From NCBI RefSeq assembly GCF_024919275.1, contig NZ_JANWGH010000001.1, forward strand, positions 744,001 to 808,000: a DNA stretch of 64,000 nucleotides, in the 5' to 3' direction. This document shows positions 18,283 to 26,665 of the stretch, piece after piece; the first letter of the stretch is position 1, and every line of letters begins with the position of its first letter. This stretch comes from Algoriphagus limi (GTDB lineage Bacteria > Bacteroidota > Bacteroidia > Cytophagales > Cyclobacteriaceae). The position numbers and the translations under genes were made by a program. Under the pieces are notes generated by a model, which was given only the letters and a program-made list of their open reading frames with translations, made no database searches and was not told where the DNA came from.

Positions 18283-19323
18283 ATGAAGTATCTTCGATTG
18301 ATACTATTTACGGGAATTATGCTGAGCATTGGAATTACTAATTCCAATGCTCAAATTTTTCCTAAAATCATCAAAAAAGACCGAAATCAAACCCAAATAG
18401 AGACTCAAGAGCGAAAGAACATTGAATTGAGAGGGTTTGATCAGGAATCCTATTTGCGTACCCTTTCCTCGATTACAGATTCAATTATTTTTAAGAACAA
18501 TGTGAATTTGGGTAAAGTCCGTTCCATCGTATCCGAGGATCAGGACTATATGATTTGGGCTCCAACTAATCGTCTGGCAAAAGTATCCGAGCAAGTTTTA
18601 ATTGATAGTATCTGGGTAACTGCCTATGAATACTATTCCACATGGGATTCAAAAAAGGTAGATATCTACAATTTTGATATCAACAATTTTCAAGATACAG
18701 TCAAGGTTAGGCTTTACGATCCTTTTTTTGGATATGATTGGAAAATGCCTTTAGAGAAAACTCCAGTAACATCCCGCTTTGGTTACAGATGGAGAAGATG
18801 GCATTACGGGACAGACTTGGACTTAATTACAGGAAATCCAGTTTATGCTGCTTTTGACGGGATAGTCAGGGTCAGGTCTTATGATCGCTATGGTTATGGT
18901 TATTTCGTTGTAGTAAGGCATAAAAACGGCTTAGAGACCTTATATGGACACCTATCTAAAATATTGGTAGATGTAGGACAAGAAGTTAAAGCTGGAGACC
19001 TAATCGGAAAAGGAGGAAGCACAGGTCGAAGTACAGGTTCCCATTTGCATTATGAATTGCGCTACCGAGGTCTGGCTTTTGATCCCGAATTGGTCTATAA
19101 CTTTGATGAATCAAAAATTCTGAGTCAGGAATATTTAATTACCCCAGAAACCTTTTCTCACTTGGCAAAGGCAAGACAACAGATTTACCATCGCGTAAAA
19201 AGAGGGGAAAACTTAAGCAGTATTGCTAGAAGATATGGAGTCTCTGTGGGAACTATTACCCGTTTAAATGGGATTGCTACTAGAAGCATATTACGAGTAG
19301 GACAAAATCTAAGGATTCGATAA
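18283..19323 (+). CDS. Secreted M23 peptidase with C-terminal LysM
   Basis: 346 residues with signal peptide (1-23, ending SNAQ). The M23 (LytM/lysostaphin) domain at about 160-275 keeps its zinc ligands: His174 and Asp178 in HYGTD and His254-Leu-His256. A LysM domain (302-346, YHRVKRGENLSSIARRYGVS) would bind peptidoglycan. It is therefore predicted to be an active cell-wall endopeptidase or an EnvC/NlpD-type divisome factor; the intact ligands favour catalysis. Located between trxB and bshB1 with gaps of 7 and 1 nt, so co-transcribed. Confidence 0.9.
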   Translation: MKYLRLILFTGIMLSIGITNSNAQIFPKIIKKDRNQTQIETQERKNIELRGFDQESYLRTLSSITDSIIFKNNVNLGKVRSIVSEDQDYMIWAPTNRLAKVSEQVLIDSIWVTAYEYYSTWDSKKVDIYNFDINNFQDTVKVRLYDPFFGYDWKMPLEKTPVTSRFGYRWRRWHYGTDLDLITGNPVYAAFDGIVRVRSYDRYGYGYFVVVRHKNGLETLYGHLSKILVDVGQEVKAGDLIGKGGSTGRSTGSHLHYELRYRGLAFDPELVYNFDESKILSQEYLITPETFSHLAKARQQIYHRVKRGENLSSIARRYGVSVGTITRLNGIATRSILRVGQNLRIR

Positions 19324-19324
19324 G

Positions 19325-20044
19325 ATGAACAAACTGGATATTTTAGTGATTGCAGCTCATCCTGATGATGCTGAATTGGGTTGCTCTGGTACTATCGCAG
19401 CACATGTGGCGAAAGGATATAAGGTTGGAATTGTCGATTTAACCCAAGGAGAGATGGGAACTCGGGGAACTCCTGAAACCCGAGTAAAGGAGGCTGCTGA
19501 TGCATCTAAAATTCTTGGACTTTCTGCTCGCGAAAACATGGGATTTCAAGATGTATACTTTCAGGATGACACAAGCCATCAACTCGCTTTGGTAAAAGTT
19601 ATTCGAAAATATCAGCCTGACATAGTGCTTGCGAATGCTATTTCTGATCGTCATCCTGACCATGGTAAAGGCTCTTCTTTGGCTTCAAAGGCCTGTTTTA
19701 TGAGCGGTCTTCGTAAAATCGAAACATCCATGGATGGAGAACTTCAGCAGCCTTGGAGACCAAAGTTTGTTTATCACTTTATTCAGAACAATTATATAGA
19801 ACCGGATTTCGTAGTGGACATCACGGATTATTGGGATGTAAAAATCAAGAGTATCCTAGCATTTAAGTCCCAATTCTATGATCCAAACAGTAAAGAACCG
19901 GAAAGTTTTATTTCAGACCCTGATTTTTTACCGTTCATCGAAGCGAGAGCCCGTGAAATGGGACATAAAATTCTTGCTACCTACGGAGAAGGTTTTACTG
20001 TAGAGCGGATGATGGGAGTAGAAAATCTATTTGATTTGAAATAA
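19325..20044 (+). CDS. bshB1: Bacillithiol biosynthesis deacetylase BshB1
   Basis: 239 residues of the LmbE/PIG-L deacetylase family, with zinc motif AHPDDAELGCSGT (11-23), then GEMGTRGTPETR and the second metal-site motif DRHPDHGKG. The BshB1 subgroup removes acetyl from GlcNAc-malate in the synthesis of bacillithiol, the low-molecular-weight thiol of many Bacteroidota. bshA and bshC are not in the window. It starts one nucleotide after the M23 stop, so is co-translated in the trxB operon, a sensible thiol-redox pairing. It abuts the convergent pdxH with no gap. Confidence 0.9.
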   Translation: MNKLDILVIAAHPDDAELGCSGTIAAHVAKGYKVGIVDLTQGEMGTRGTPETRVKEAADASKILGLSARENMGFQDVYFQDDTSHQLALVKVIRKYQPDIVLANAISDRHPDHGKGSSLASKACFMSGLRKIETSMDGELQQPWRPKFVYHFIQNNYIEPDFVVDITDYWDVKIKSILAFKSQFYDPNSKEPESFISDPDFLPFIEARAREMGHKILATYGEGFTVERMMGVENLFDLK

Positions 20045-20677
20045 TCAGGGAGCTAACCTGGATATAGTCCAGGTTCCCTCTCCATTTAATTCATACAAGA
20101 TTCTATCATGCAGGCGACTTGGTCTTCCTTGCCAAAATTCAATTTGGTTTGGAATAATACGAAAGCCTCCCCAATGCGGTGGACGCGTTAAAGGTTTTGT
20201 TTCGAATTCCTTTTTATAGTTTTCAAGTCGTTTTTCTAAAAAATCTCTATTGATTTTTTCACTTTGAGGGGAAGCCCATGCTCCAATTTGAGATCCTATA
20301 GGGCGGCTCGTAAAATATTCATCAGATTGCTTCTCGCTAATTACTTCCACATCACCTCTGACACGCACCTGACGTTCTAACTCACCCCAATAGAATGTCA
20401 AGGCTGCTTTTGGGCTTTGAAGTAATTCTCTTCCTTTTTCACTTTTGTAATTGGTGAAAAAGACGAAGCCATAATCAAGTTCCTTTAGCAATACAACGCG
20501 TCCGTTTGGATAACCGTCTAGTCCAATCGTCGAGAGAGTCATTGCATTGACTTCCAAAACTTTGGAGTCGACCGCTTCTTGAAACCAAATGTGAAATTGG
20601 GTAAAAGGATGCTCTTTTACATCTTTGATTTCTAGTGATTTAAGTGTGTATTCTTTACGTATAGATGCAATGTCCAT
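20045..20677 (-). CDS. pdxH: Pyridoxamine 5'-phosphate oxidase
   Basis: 210 residues, full length. Family signatures are GRVVLLKELDYGFVFFTNY (FMN and substrate contacts), KGRELLQSPKAALTFYWGEL, SRPIGSQIGAWAS, and the C-terminal FWQGRPSRLHDR motif of PdxH. It oxidises PNP/PMP to pyridoxal phosphate using FMN. Single gene, convergent with bshB1 and divergent from yqgE. Confidence 0.95.
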   Translation of the reverse strand: MDIASIRKEYTLKSLEIKDVKEHPFTQFHIWFQEAVDSKVLEVNAMTLSTIGLDGYPNGRVVLLKELDYGFVFFTNYKSEKGRELLQSPKAALTFYWGELERQVRVRGDVEVISEKQSDEYFTSRPIGSQIGAWASPQSEKINRDFLEKRLENYKKEFETKPLTRPPHWGGFRIIPNQIEFWQGRPSRLHDRILYELNGEGTWTISRLAP

Positions 20678-20783
20678 AAAGCTCGTGCTTTTGATTTTCT
20701 TTAGGAATAAAAGTACAATCAGTATTGCATTTATAAAATTTCAGCCTATATTTTTCCTAAGTTTTATTCAAAAATGTAGGCCA

Positions 20784-21353
20784 ATGAAGAACGATGGTAT
20801 TTCGACTCCAAAAGCCGGTGATTTGTTAATTTCCGAGCCGTTTTTACAAGACGAAAATTTTTCTCGGTCAGTAGTGTTACTGTGCGAACATAATGAAGAG
20901 GGGAGTTTTGGTTTAGTATTTAACAAACCCTCTATTTTAAGGTTAAATGAAATTGTAGAGGAATTAGAGTTTCTTGACGCAGAAGTATATGTTGGTGGAC
21001 CTGTGGAGCAAAATACCCTTCATTTTGTCTATTCTGGTGAAAAAATATTGGAAGGCAGTATTGAAATAGGAGATAATTTGTGGTGGGGTGGAAATTTTGA
21101 GGAATTGGTTTCGGGTTTGAAAACCGGTTTAATTTCCGATGACTCCATTCGTTTTTTCTTAGGCTACTCAGGCTGGGGGCCAGGTCAATTGATAGATGAG
21201 CTTACAGAAAATGTGTGGATCATTTGTCGTGAAAACCTTGATTTGGAGAGTTTTTCAAGCACTCCTGAGGAACTTTGGAGAAGCTTATTGAAAAGCATGG
21301 GAGGGGAGTTTAAGGTTATTGCAAATTATCCTACTGACCCACGATTAAATTAG
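20784..21353 (+). CDS. YqgE/AlgH family protein
   Basis: 189 residues starting at ATG 20784 (MKNDGISTPKAGDLLISEP). The frame is open back to 20625, but that extension runs into pdxH on the other strand and lacks the family pattern, so it is rejected. Motifs: NFSRSVVLLCEHNEEGSFG, VYVGGPVEQNTLHF and FLGYSGWGPGQL, the defining features of this small cytosolic family of unknown mechanism (AlgH in Pseudomonas affects alginate). No operon partner. Confidence 0.9.
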   Translation: MKNDGISTPKAGDLLISEPFLQDENFSRSVVLLCEHNEEGSFGLVFNKPSILRLNEIVEELEFLDAEVYVGGPVEQNTLHFVYSGEKILEGSIEIGDNLWWGGNFEELVSGLKTGLISDDSIRFFLGYSGWGPGQLIDELTENVWIICRENLDLESFSSTPEELWRSLLKSMGGEFKVIANYPTDPRLN

Positions 21354-21363
21354 CCAAAATCCA

Positions 21364-21371
21364 TACATTTG
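21364..21371 (+). promoter_or_regulatory. Candidate -7 box for the DUF349 gene
   Basis: TACATTTG is a perfect TAnnTTTG, 31 nt before the ATG at 21402. No TTG at the right -33 distance. Confidence 0.4.
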
Positions 21372-21401
21372 CCCATAGAGACTTGAAAAAGTAATGTTTT
21401 T

Positions 21402-23435
21402 ATGACTGATCAGAGTAAAGAAAAGTCCCAAGAGGACAAGGTGACCCAAGCTTCCGAAAATGTTGAAGCAACAGGTAAGCAAGAAGAAAAAGTAGAAACC
21501 AATTCACAAAAGGCTGAGTCGGAAGAATCTGCGGTAGTTTCTGAAGAAAGTAAAGCTGAAGTGAAAGCTGAGAATCCTGTTGAGGAAGTTTCAGGTTCGG
21601 CAGAAAAAGTAGAAGAAACCGCTGTGACAGAAGAAACTCAAGAACCGTCTTCAGAAAATGAAGTAAAAGGTGAGGTTGAATCTTCTTCCGAAGAGGAGGA
21701 TGAAGAGGAAGAAGACCATGATTCCGAAGAGGAATTAGATCTAGAAGGTCTAGGAAAGGCTGCTTTGGTGAAACTTATCAAAGAAAAAACTCTCCATGCT
21801 TCCAATCTCATCAAAATCGAACGGATTGTTAATGAGATCAAAACAGCGTTTGATGAAATTACTCACAAGGAGCGGGATGAAGCTTTAGAAAAATTCAAAG
21901 CAGAAGGTGGAGCAGAAGATGATTTTGATTTCCGGCCATCTGATGAGGAAAGAGAGTTCAATAAATATTATTACGAGTATAAGACCAGAGTAAGTGGTAT
22001 CCGAAAGGAAGCTGAAAAAGTCAAAGAGAAGAATCTGGAGCTCAAAAATGAGATTCTCGATAAACTTCGGGATTTAGTCGATGGTGAGGAAACCACGCTT
22101 AGCATGAATGCCATTAAGGCTATTCAGCAGGAGTGGAAATCCATTGGACCTGTACCAGCATCTCAAAACAGGAATCTTTGGGCGAGTTACAATGCCTTAA
22201 TGGATAGATTCTATGATAATCGAAGTATCTATTTTGAGTTAAAGGAACTTGATCGAAAGAAAAACCTAGAGAGCAAATTAGAGCTTTGTGAGAAAGCCGA
22301 AGCTTTAAAGGATGTAGCTGATTTGAAAGAGGCTATTAAAGCTTTGAATGAGCTTCATGAAGAATTTAAGCATATAGGTCCTGTTCCAAGAGAGGAACAA
22401 GAGCCACTATGGCAACGCTTCAAAGCTGCTTCTGATGCTATTTATGACCGAAGAAAGGTTTATTACGATAGCCAAAAAGAAGTCTTCAAGAAAAATCAAG
22501 ATGAGAAAGAAGCACTGATCGAGAAATTGAAAGGGTTTCTTGAATTCAAAGGAGATAGAATCAAGGATTGGAATACCAAAACCAAAGAGATTCTTGAGAT
22601 TCAAAAAGCCTGGGAAAAGATCGGTCCTGTTCCAAGAGAAAAAGGAAGAGAGATCAATAAGGCATTTTGGAGATCTTTCAAGCAGTTCTTCAGCCATAAA
22701 AACCAGTTTTTCAAAGAACTGGATGAAATCAGAGCTACTAATGCTGCAAAAGCAGAAGAATTGATTCAGAAAGCTGAAGGATTGAAAGAATCCACTGAAT
22801 GGCAGTCTACAGCCAATGAAATGATCAAGTTGCAGCAGGAATGGAAAAAACTTGGTCCAATGCCGGAGAAGAATCGAGATTCTTTGTATAAGCGATTCAA
22901 AGGAGCGTGTGATTATTTCTTTGATAGCCGTAGAAATGCCAATAAGCAGGCAAATTCTGAATACGAGGAGAATTACAAAAAGAAAGTAGAGCTTTGCGAG
23001 CAAATTGAAAAAGCGGCCTCTGGAACTCCTTCTGAGGAAGAAATCACAGAATTTGTTCAGCAATTTAATGAGATTGGTTTTGTGCCTCGTAAGAATATGA
23101 AAGAGGTTCAAAATAAATTCAAAGCTGCAGTTGATGTCTATTTGGAGAAACTTTCCGAAGACTTTGACCGTGAAGATTTCTTGTTCAGGTTGAATTTGAA
23201 CCGAATTCAAGGTGATCCAAATGCTACGAGAACCATGAACAAAAAAGAGCATGGAATCCGTAAACAAATCGCAGATTTGGAAAATAACATCACGCTTTGG
23301 AAAAATAACTTGGAGTTCTTTGCAGCTTCCAAGACTGCTGACAAATTGAAGGATCAATTCGACGCTAAAATCCAAAAGGCCGAGGAGGAGATTGAAAAGC
23401 TGAAGAAAAAGCTATCCATTCTTCGAGAGTTTTAA
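21402..23435 (+). CDS. DUF349 repeat protein with acidic N-terminus
   Basis: 677 residues. Residues 1-110 are low complexity, dominated by Glu, Ser, Ala and Val, and probably disordered. From about 120 the protein is almost wholly helical and coiled coil, with five DUF349 repeats each marked by a W-x-x-I/L-G-P-x-P-like core, at about residues 240, 318, 402, 478 and 553 (for example EWKSIGPVP, EEFKHIGPVP, AWEKIGPVP, EWKKLGPMP, FNEIGFVP). No signal peptide or membrane segment. Function unknown; DUF349 proteins are widespread in Bacteroidota and Actinobacteria. A scaffold or nucleic-acid-associated role would be guesswork. Confidence 0.85.
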   Translation: MTDQSKEKSQEDKVTQASENVEATGKQEEKVETNSQKAESEESAVVSEESKAEVKAENPVEEVSGSAEKVEETAVTEETQEPSSENEVKGEVESSSEEEDEEEEDHDSEEELDLEGLGKAALVKLIKEKTLHASNLIKIERIVNEIKTAFDEITHKERDEALEKFKAEGGAEDDFDFRPSDEEREFNKYYYEYKTRVSGIRKEAEKVKEKNLELKNEILDKLRDLVDGEETTLSMNAIKAIQQEWKSIGPVPASQNRNLWASYNALMDRFYDNRSIYFELKELDRKKNLESKLELCEKAEALKDVADLKEAIKALNELHEEFKHIGPVPREEQEPLWQRFKAASDAIYDRRKVYYDSQKEVFKKNQDEKEALIEKLKGFLEFKGDRIKDWNTKTKEILEIQKAWEKIGPVPREKGREINKAFWRSFKQFFSHKNQFFKELDEIRATNAAKAEELIQKAEGLKESTEWQSTANEMIKLQQEWKKLGPMPEKNRDSLYKRFKGACDYFFDSRRNANKQANSEYEENYKKKVELCEQIEKAASGTPSEEEITEFVQQFNEIGFVPRKNMKEVQNKFKAAVDVYLEKLSEDFDREDFLFRLNLNRIQGDPNATRTMNKKEHGIRKQIADLENNITLWKNNLEFFAASKTADKLKDQFDAKIQKAEEEIEKLKKKLSILREF

Positions 23436-23497
23436 TTTTTTTCTCGCTCAAAGTGAGGAAGATAGCTTTGAGTAGGAAAAAAATCATGATTAAGCAT

Positions 23498-23528
23498 TTG
23501 GAGCAAAAAAGCCGAGCGCATATATTTG
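23498..23528 (+). promoter_or_regulatory. Promoter of tRNA-Thr (Bacteroidota consensus)
   Basis: TTG (23498-23500), a 20-nt spacer and TATATTTG (23521-23528) match the Bacteroidota housekeeping promoter. The mature tRNA starts 18 nt after the box, so transcription probably begins near 23535 with a short 5' leader. This is the best promoter match in the window. Confidence 0.75.
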
Positions 23529-23545
23529 CACCACGTTAAAGGAAA

Positions 23546-23618
<73 letters not shown>

Positions 23619-23619
23619 C

Positions 23620-23649
23620 AAAAAACCACTCAGAAATGAGTGGTTTTTT
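23620..23649 (+). terminator. Terminator of tRNA-Thr
   Basis: AAAAAACCACTCA (23620-23632) pairs perfectly with TGAGTGGTTTTTT (23637-23649) across a GAAA loop. The A-rich left arm could make it act for the convergent DUF2490 gene as well. Confidence 0.93.
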
Positions 23650-23671
23650 GTTTTATATGGGGTTTTGGGAT

Positions 23672-24394
23672 TTAATTCAATCGATGAAATAAGCGTACGC
23701 GCAAGACATTTTGAGCAGGTCGAATCCCATCCTCATTAAAAACTCGGGAACGTTGAGAGATAAAATGAAACTCGTAGCGGAATTGCTTCGAAATTTTATG
23801 CCCTAAAGCAAAGTGTAAGCGAGTTTGATTTACAAATAATTCTCTTTCAACTTGTTTATCGATAGTTTGAAAGCCTTCAAAAAGAGATTGGAAGAAGATT
23901 GGCCGTTTTTCTCCCAACCAAGTGATATCTTTTGTGTTTACCCCAATTAAACCTCGAACTCTTACATTGAAAGTGTTATTTTCTTGAAAATAGAAAAAGC
24001 GCTCTTCAACTCGGAAACGGTAAAAAAAGTCGATAGGTCCTGCAGTTGGAGTTTTTAATGTGATACCTTGATGCAAGCGAAATTCATTCAAGACATTGCT
24101 ATTTTCAAAGGAAGTTCCAAACCAAGCAACTGCACCCGAAAGACTTACTTGATTATTGACTTTAAATGTGGCTGTTGGTCGGATTAAAGTCTGTTTCCAA
24201 TCCGGATTGGTAAAAAGGCCCCGAACTCCCGCATCTCCTCCTAGAGAAACTTTTTCGCTTAAAGGAAATTTCAAAGCATAGTTGAACCAAAACTGCTGAT
24301 CAATCACACGAGCTTTGAGCTCTATAGATTCAAAGAATCCAAGCACACAGAATAGTAGTGTGATTAAAATTTTATGGTTTCCGGAAATTAGCAT
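23672..24394 (-). CDS. DUF2490 family outer-membrane-type protein
   Basis: 240 residues with an N-terminal hydrophobic signal sequence (about 1-28). The mature part begins DQQFWFNYALKFPLSEKVSLGGDAGVRG and alternates polar and aromatic residues in beta-strands, ending in RVRLFHRLN, the pattern of DUF2490 proteins, which are predicted small beta-barrels or barrel-like envelope proteins. Function unknown. It stands alone between a tRNA gene and the Gfo/Idh/MocA gene terminator. Confidence 0.8.
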   Translation of the reverse strand: MLISGNHKILITLLFCVLGFFESIELKARVIDQQFWFNYALKFPLSEKVSLGGDAGVRGLFTNPDWKQTLIRPTATFKVNNQVSLSGAVAWFGTSFENSNVLNEFRLHQGITLKTPTAGPIDFFYRFRVEERFFYFQENNTFNVRVRGLIGVNTKDITWLGEKRPIFFQSLFEGFQTIDKQVERELFVNQTRLHFALGHKISKQFRYEFHFISQRSRVFNEDGIRPAQNVLRVRLFHRLN

Positions 24395-24517
24395 TCAGTC
24401 TAATCCTCAGGGTTCAGGATTGGTGTGAAACGATAGAATCCTAATTTATATTTTAGTATATAAATAGATAGATATTTTATGTAAACTGTCTCTTTTGAGG
24501 TATAAATGATAAGAAGA

Positions 24518-24557
24518 ATAAAAAAAGAAAGCAGCTTCAATATGGAAACTGCTTTCT
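24518..24557 (-). terminator. Terminator of the ThuA/isomerase/oxidoreductase operon
   Basis: On the minus strand AGAAAGCAG (plus 24549-24557) pairs with CTGCTTTCT (plus 24526-24534), with a further TTC/GAA inner pairing, followed by a T-run (plus-strand A's 24520-24526). It lies about 20 nt past the stop of the oxidoreductase gene. Confidence 0.88.
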
Positions 24558-24578
24558 GACTACAACAGGTTATAAGGT

Positions 24579-25697
24579 TTATTTTTTGCTAAGTGTAAAT
24601 TCAGGGAGATACTTGATTTTTCCACCTTCCATGGCTGATTCATGGGCTAAAATTCCTACACAAGTAATATTTGCTGATTGCCTTGCATTTGGATAAGCAT
24701 CTCTGCCTTCATCCAAAGCAGAAAGGAACTCATGGACTAAATGCGGATGAGAACCTCCATGTCCAGAACCTTGAATAAAGGATAAATGCTGATTTTCGTC
24801 CGAGTCATATACTCCTTGGGTGGTGAAATTTTGAATGCCTTCCGGAAGTAGGTGAGCATAATCGGGAATTTTAACCCGCTCAGGAACTTCTCCAGTATGA
24901 ATCACAGAATCTTCATGCTCGATCAAGGTCCATTCAAAGGATTTCTTCGACCCATACACGTCAAAGCTTTCTCGATATTGTCTGGCCGTATTAAACAAAG
25001 AACGTGTTACCTCTGCGGCAAGATCGGAGTCTTTCAATTTGATATGGCAAGTCTCAATCGCAAATGGAGAACCGTATTTTGGAATTAGATTTTCATCAAT
25101 GCGTCCTGATCCTAAGCAAGAAACATATTCTGCTTCACCTTTAAGCAAGGCCAAAACTGGTCCCACACAATGTGTAGCATAATGCATAGGAGGGAGGCCT
25201 TCCCAATAGCCGGGCCATCCAGCCATTTCCTGCTGATGCGAAGCTCGAAGGAATTGAATCTTGCCCAATTCTCCTTTTTCATAAAGCTCCTTAACGAAAA
25301 GAAATTCCCGGCTGTAAATGACCGTTTCCATCATCATATAGGTCAATCCCGTTTGCTCGCTCAGCTCTACAATTTGTCTACACTCCTCAACGGTAGTTGC
25401 CATTGGGACTGTGCAAGCTACGTGCTTTCCTGCTTTTAGGGCTTTTATGGATTGCTCTGCGTGATTTTGAATAGGGGTGTTGATATGGACCGCATCGATG
25501 TTGGGGTCTTTCAAAAGCTCATCATAATCGGTATATACTTTTTCTATACCGAAAGCCTTTCCGATTGCCTCTGCCTTTTCCTTGTTTCGTTGACAAACTG
25601 CATACATGTTTGCCAAAGGATGCTTTTGATAGATAGGAATAAATTCGGCTCCAAATCCTAAACCGATGATTGCTATGTTAATAGGTTTTTTACTCAT
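24579..25697 (-). CDS. Gfo/Idh/MocA family oxidoreductase
   Basis: 372 residues. N-terminal Rossmann fold with GLGFGAEF (NAD(P) binding, 12-19), the family segment KAGKHVACTVPMA (the EKP-type position reads TVP here) and a C-terminal beta-sheet domain with the HYATHCVGP stretch. These enzymes oxidise or epimerise sugars and sugar acids; the substrate cannot be read. No Tat or Sec signal. Last gene of the operon, 105 nt behind the sugar isomerase-like gene, the gap carrying a Bacteroidota-type repeat. The loss of the usual EKP lysine is worth noting, since it normally contacts cofactor and substrate. Confidence 0.85.
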   Translation of the reverse strand: MSKKPINIAIIGLGFGAEFIPIYQKHPLANMYAVCQRNKEKAEAIGKAFGIEKVYTDYDELLKDPNIDAVHINTPIQNHAEQSIKALKAGKHVACTVPMATTVEECRQIVELSEQTGLTYMMMETVIYSREFLFVKELYEKGELGKIQFLRASHQQEMAGWPGYWEGLPPMHYATHCVGPVLALLKGEAEYVSCLGSGRIDENLIPKYGSPFAIETCHIKLKDSDLAAEVTRSLFNTARQYRESFDVYGSKKSFEWTLIEHEDSVIHTGEVPERVKIPDYAHLLPEGIQNFTTQGVYDSDENQHLSFIQGSGHGGSHPHLVHEFLSALDEGRDAYPNARQSANITCVGILAHESAMEGGKIKYLPEFTLSKK

Positions 25698-25732
25698 TAG
25701 TATATCAATTTTGGGTTTTCAAATTTTGTAAG

Positions 25733-25781
25733 TGTCACCCTGAGCGGAGTCGAAGTGTTGTTGATTCCTCTCAGGCTGACA
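25733..25781. repeat. Intergenic inverted repeat of a type common in Bacteroidota
   Basis: TGTCACCCTGAG (25733-25744) and CTCAGGCTGACA (25770-25781) are complementary except for one base; between them stands CGGAGTCGAAGTG. The word CACCCTGAGCGGAGTCGAAG recurs in intergenic DNA of many Bacteroidota genomes (from general knowledge, not searched). It lies inside an operon and could form an RNA hairpin that modulates the downstream gene. Confidence 0.6.
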
Positions 25782-25802
25782 AGATTATTGATAATCCTTG
25801 AT

Positions 25803-26663
25803 CTAGTTTCTTGCCCACTTTTTAAGGAATTCCAATCCTTCTTTGGCAAAGCCATCTTGACTTGGAACCAATGGTTTCCATATACAAACCGCACCCGCCA
25901 ATTCTTTTACATTGGGTGTGAAACTTTCAATAGAAATGGTGCCGCTATAGCCAACTTCTTCAAGACCTTTTTTCCAAGCAGCCCAGTTGGTTTGTCCAGT
26001 TCCCGGAGTACCTCTGTAGTTTTCCGACACCTGTACGTGGATTAATTTATCCCCAACACTTCTAATAGCCTCCTCAATACTTGGTTCTTCAATACTGACA
26101 TGAAATCCATCTAATAAAGCTTTTGCCTGAGGTTCATTAATGTCAATTATTAATTGCTTCAATTCCTCGGCAGTGTTGATTAGGTCCGTTTCAAATCGAT
26201 TGAGGGTTTCTAAAGCGATCTCTAAACCGAATTCACCTGCACGATGACAAACCTTGCGAAGATTTTGAACAGCACGATCCCATTCTACTTTCCGTTGCTC
26301 AGGAGATACCAGTCGTGCCTTGCCTACAGCCGAATACATTGGGCCTGCAACAAATCCAGCTCCTAGTTCGGCAGCGATTTCAAAGCAAGAATCTAGATAA
26401 TCAAAGCAAGTTTGATGAAATGTCGGATCCTCATGGGTAAAATCCCTGGTAGGACCAAAAGCTCCACAAATGATGGGTTTTAGCTCATTTTCCTTCAGAG
26501 CAGCTTTTACCAATTTCAAATCAATGAGGTCTGGATCTTCTACAGGAATTTCCACAGCATCATATCCAAACGACTTGATTTTCGGAAAAAGAGAAACCGT
26601 ATCCTTATTAAAAGGGGAGGTCCATAGCCAGGTACTAACTCCAAATGTTACATCTAAAGCCAT
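25803..26663 (-). CDS. Sugar phosphate isomerase/epimerase-like TIM barrel
   Basis: 286 residues from ATG at 26663 (MALDVTFGVSTWLWTSP). The frame is open 19 codons further upstream, but that would overlap the preceding gene's end, so the internal start is preferred; it lies 2 nt after the upstream stop. AP_endonuc_2 fold: metal-ligand glutamates in ALETLNRFE and SIESF, plus HVQVSEN and the DGFHVS stretch. Likely isomerises or epimerises a keto-sugar together with the neighbouring oxidoreductase. No signal peptide, so cytosolic. Confidence 0.85.
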   Translation of the reverse strand: MALDVTFGVSTWLWTSPFNKDTVSLFPKIKSFGYDAVEIPVEDPDLIDLKLVKAALKENELKPIICGAFGPTRDFTHEDPTFHQTCFDYLDSCFEIAAELGAGFVAGPMYSAVGKARLVSPEQRKVEWDRAVQNLRKVCHRAGEFGLEIALETLNRFETDLINTAEELKQLIIDINEPQAKALLDGFHVSIEEPSIEEAIRSVGDKLIHVQVSENYRGTPGTGQTNWAAWKKGLEEVGYSGTISIESFTPNVKELAGAVCIWKPLVPSQDGFAKEGLEFLKKWARN

Positions 26664-26665
26664 AC

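Noticed and set aside
20625..20783. Upstream extension of the YqgE/AlgH frame
   Set aside because: It overlaps pdxH on the other strand, and the family N-terminus begins at 20784.
22407..23375. 322-codon minus-strand open frame inside the DUF349 gene
   Set aside because: It is the antisense of a Glu/Lys-rich coding region and reads as Phe/Leu/Ile-rich nonsense; the plus-strand gene has clear repeats.
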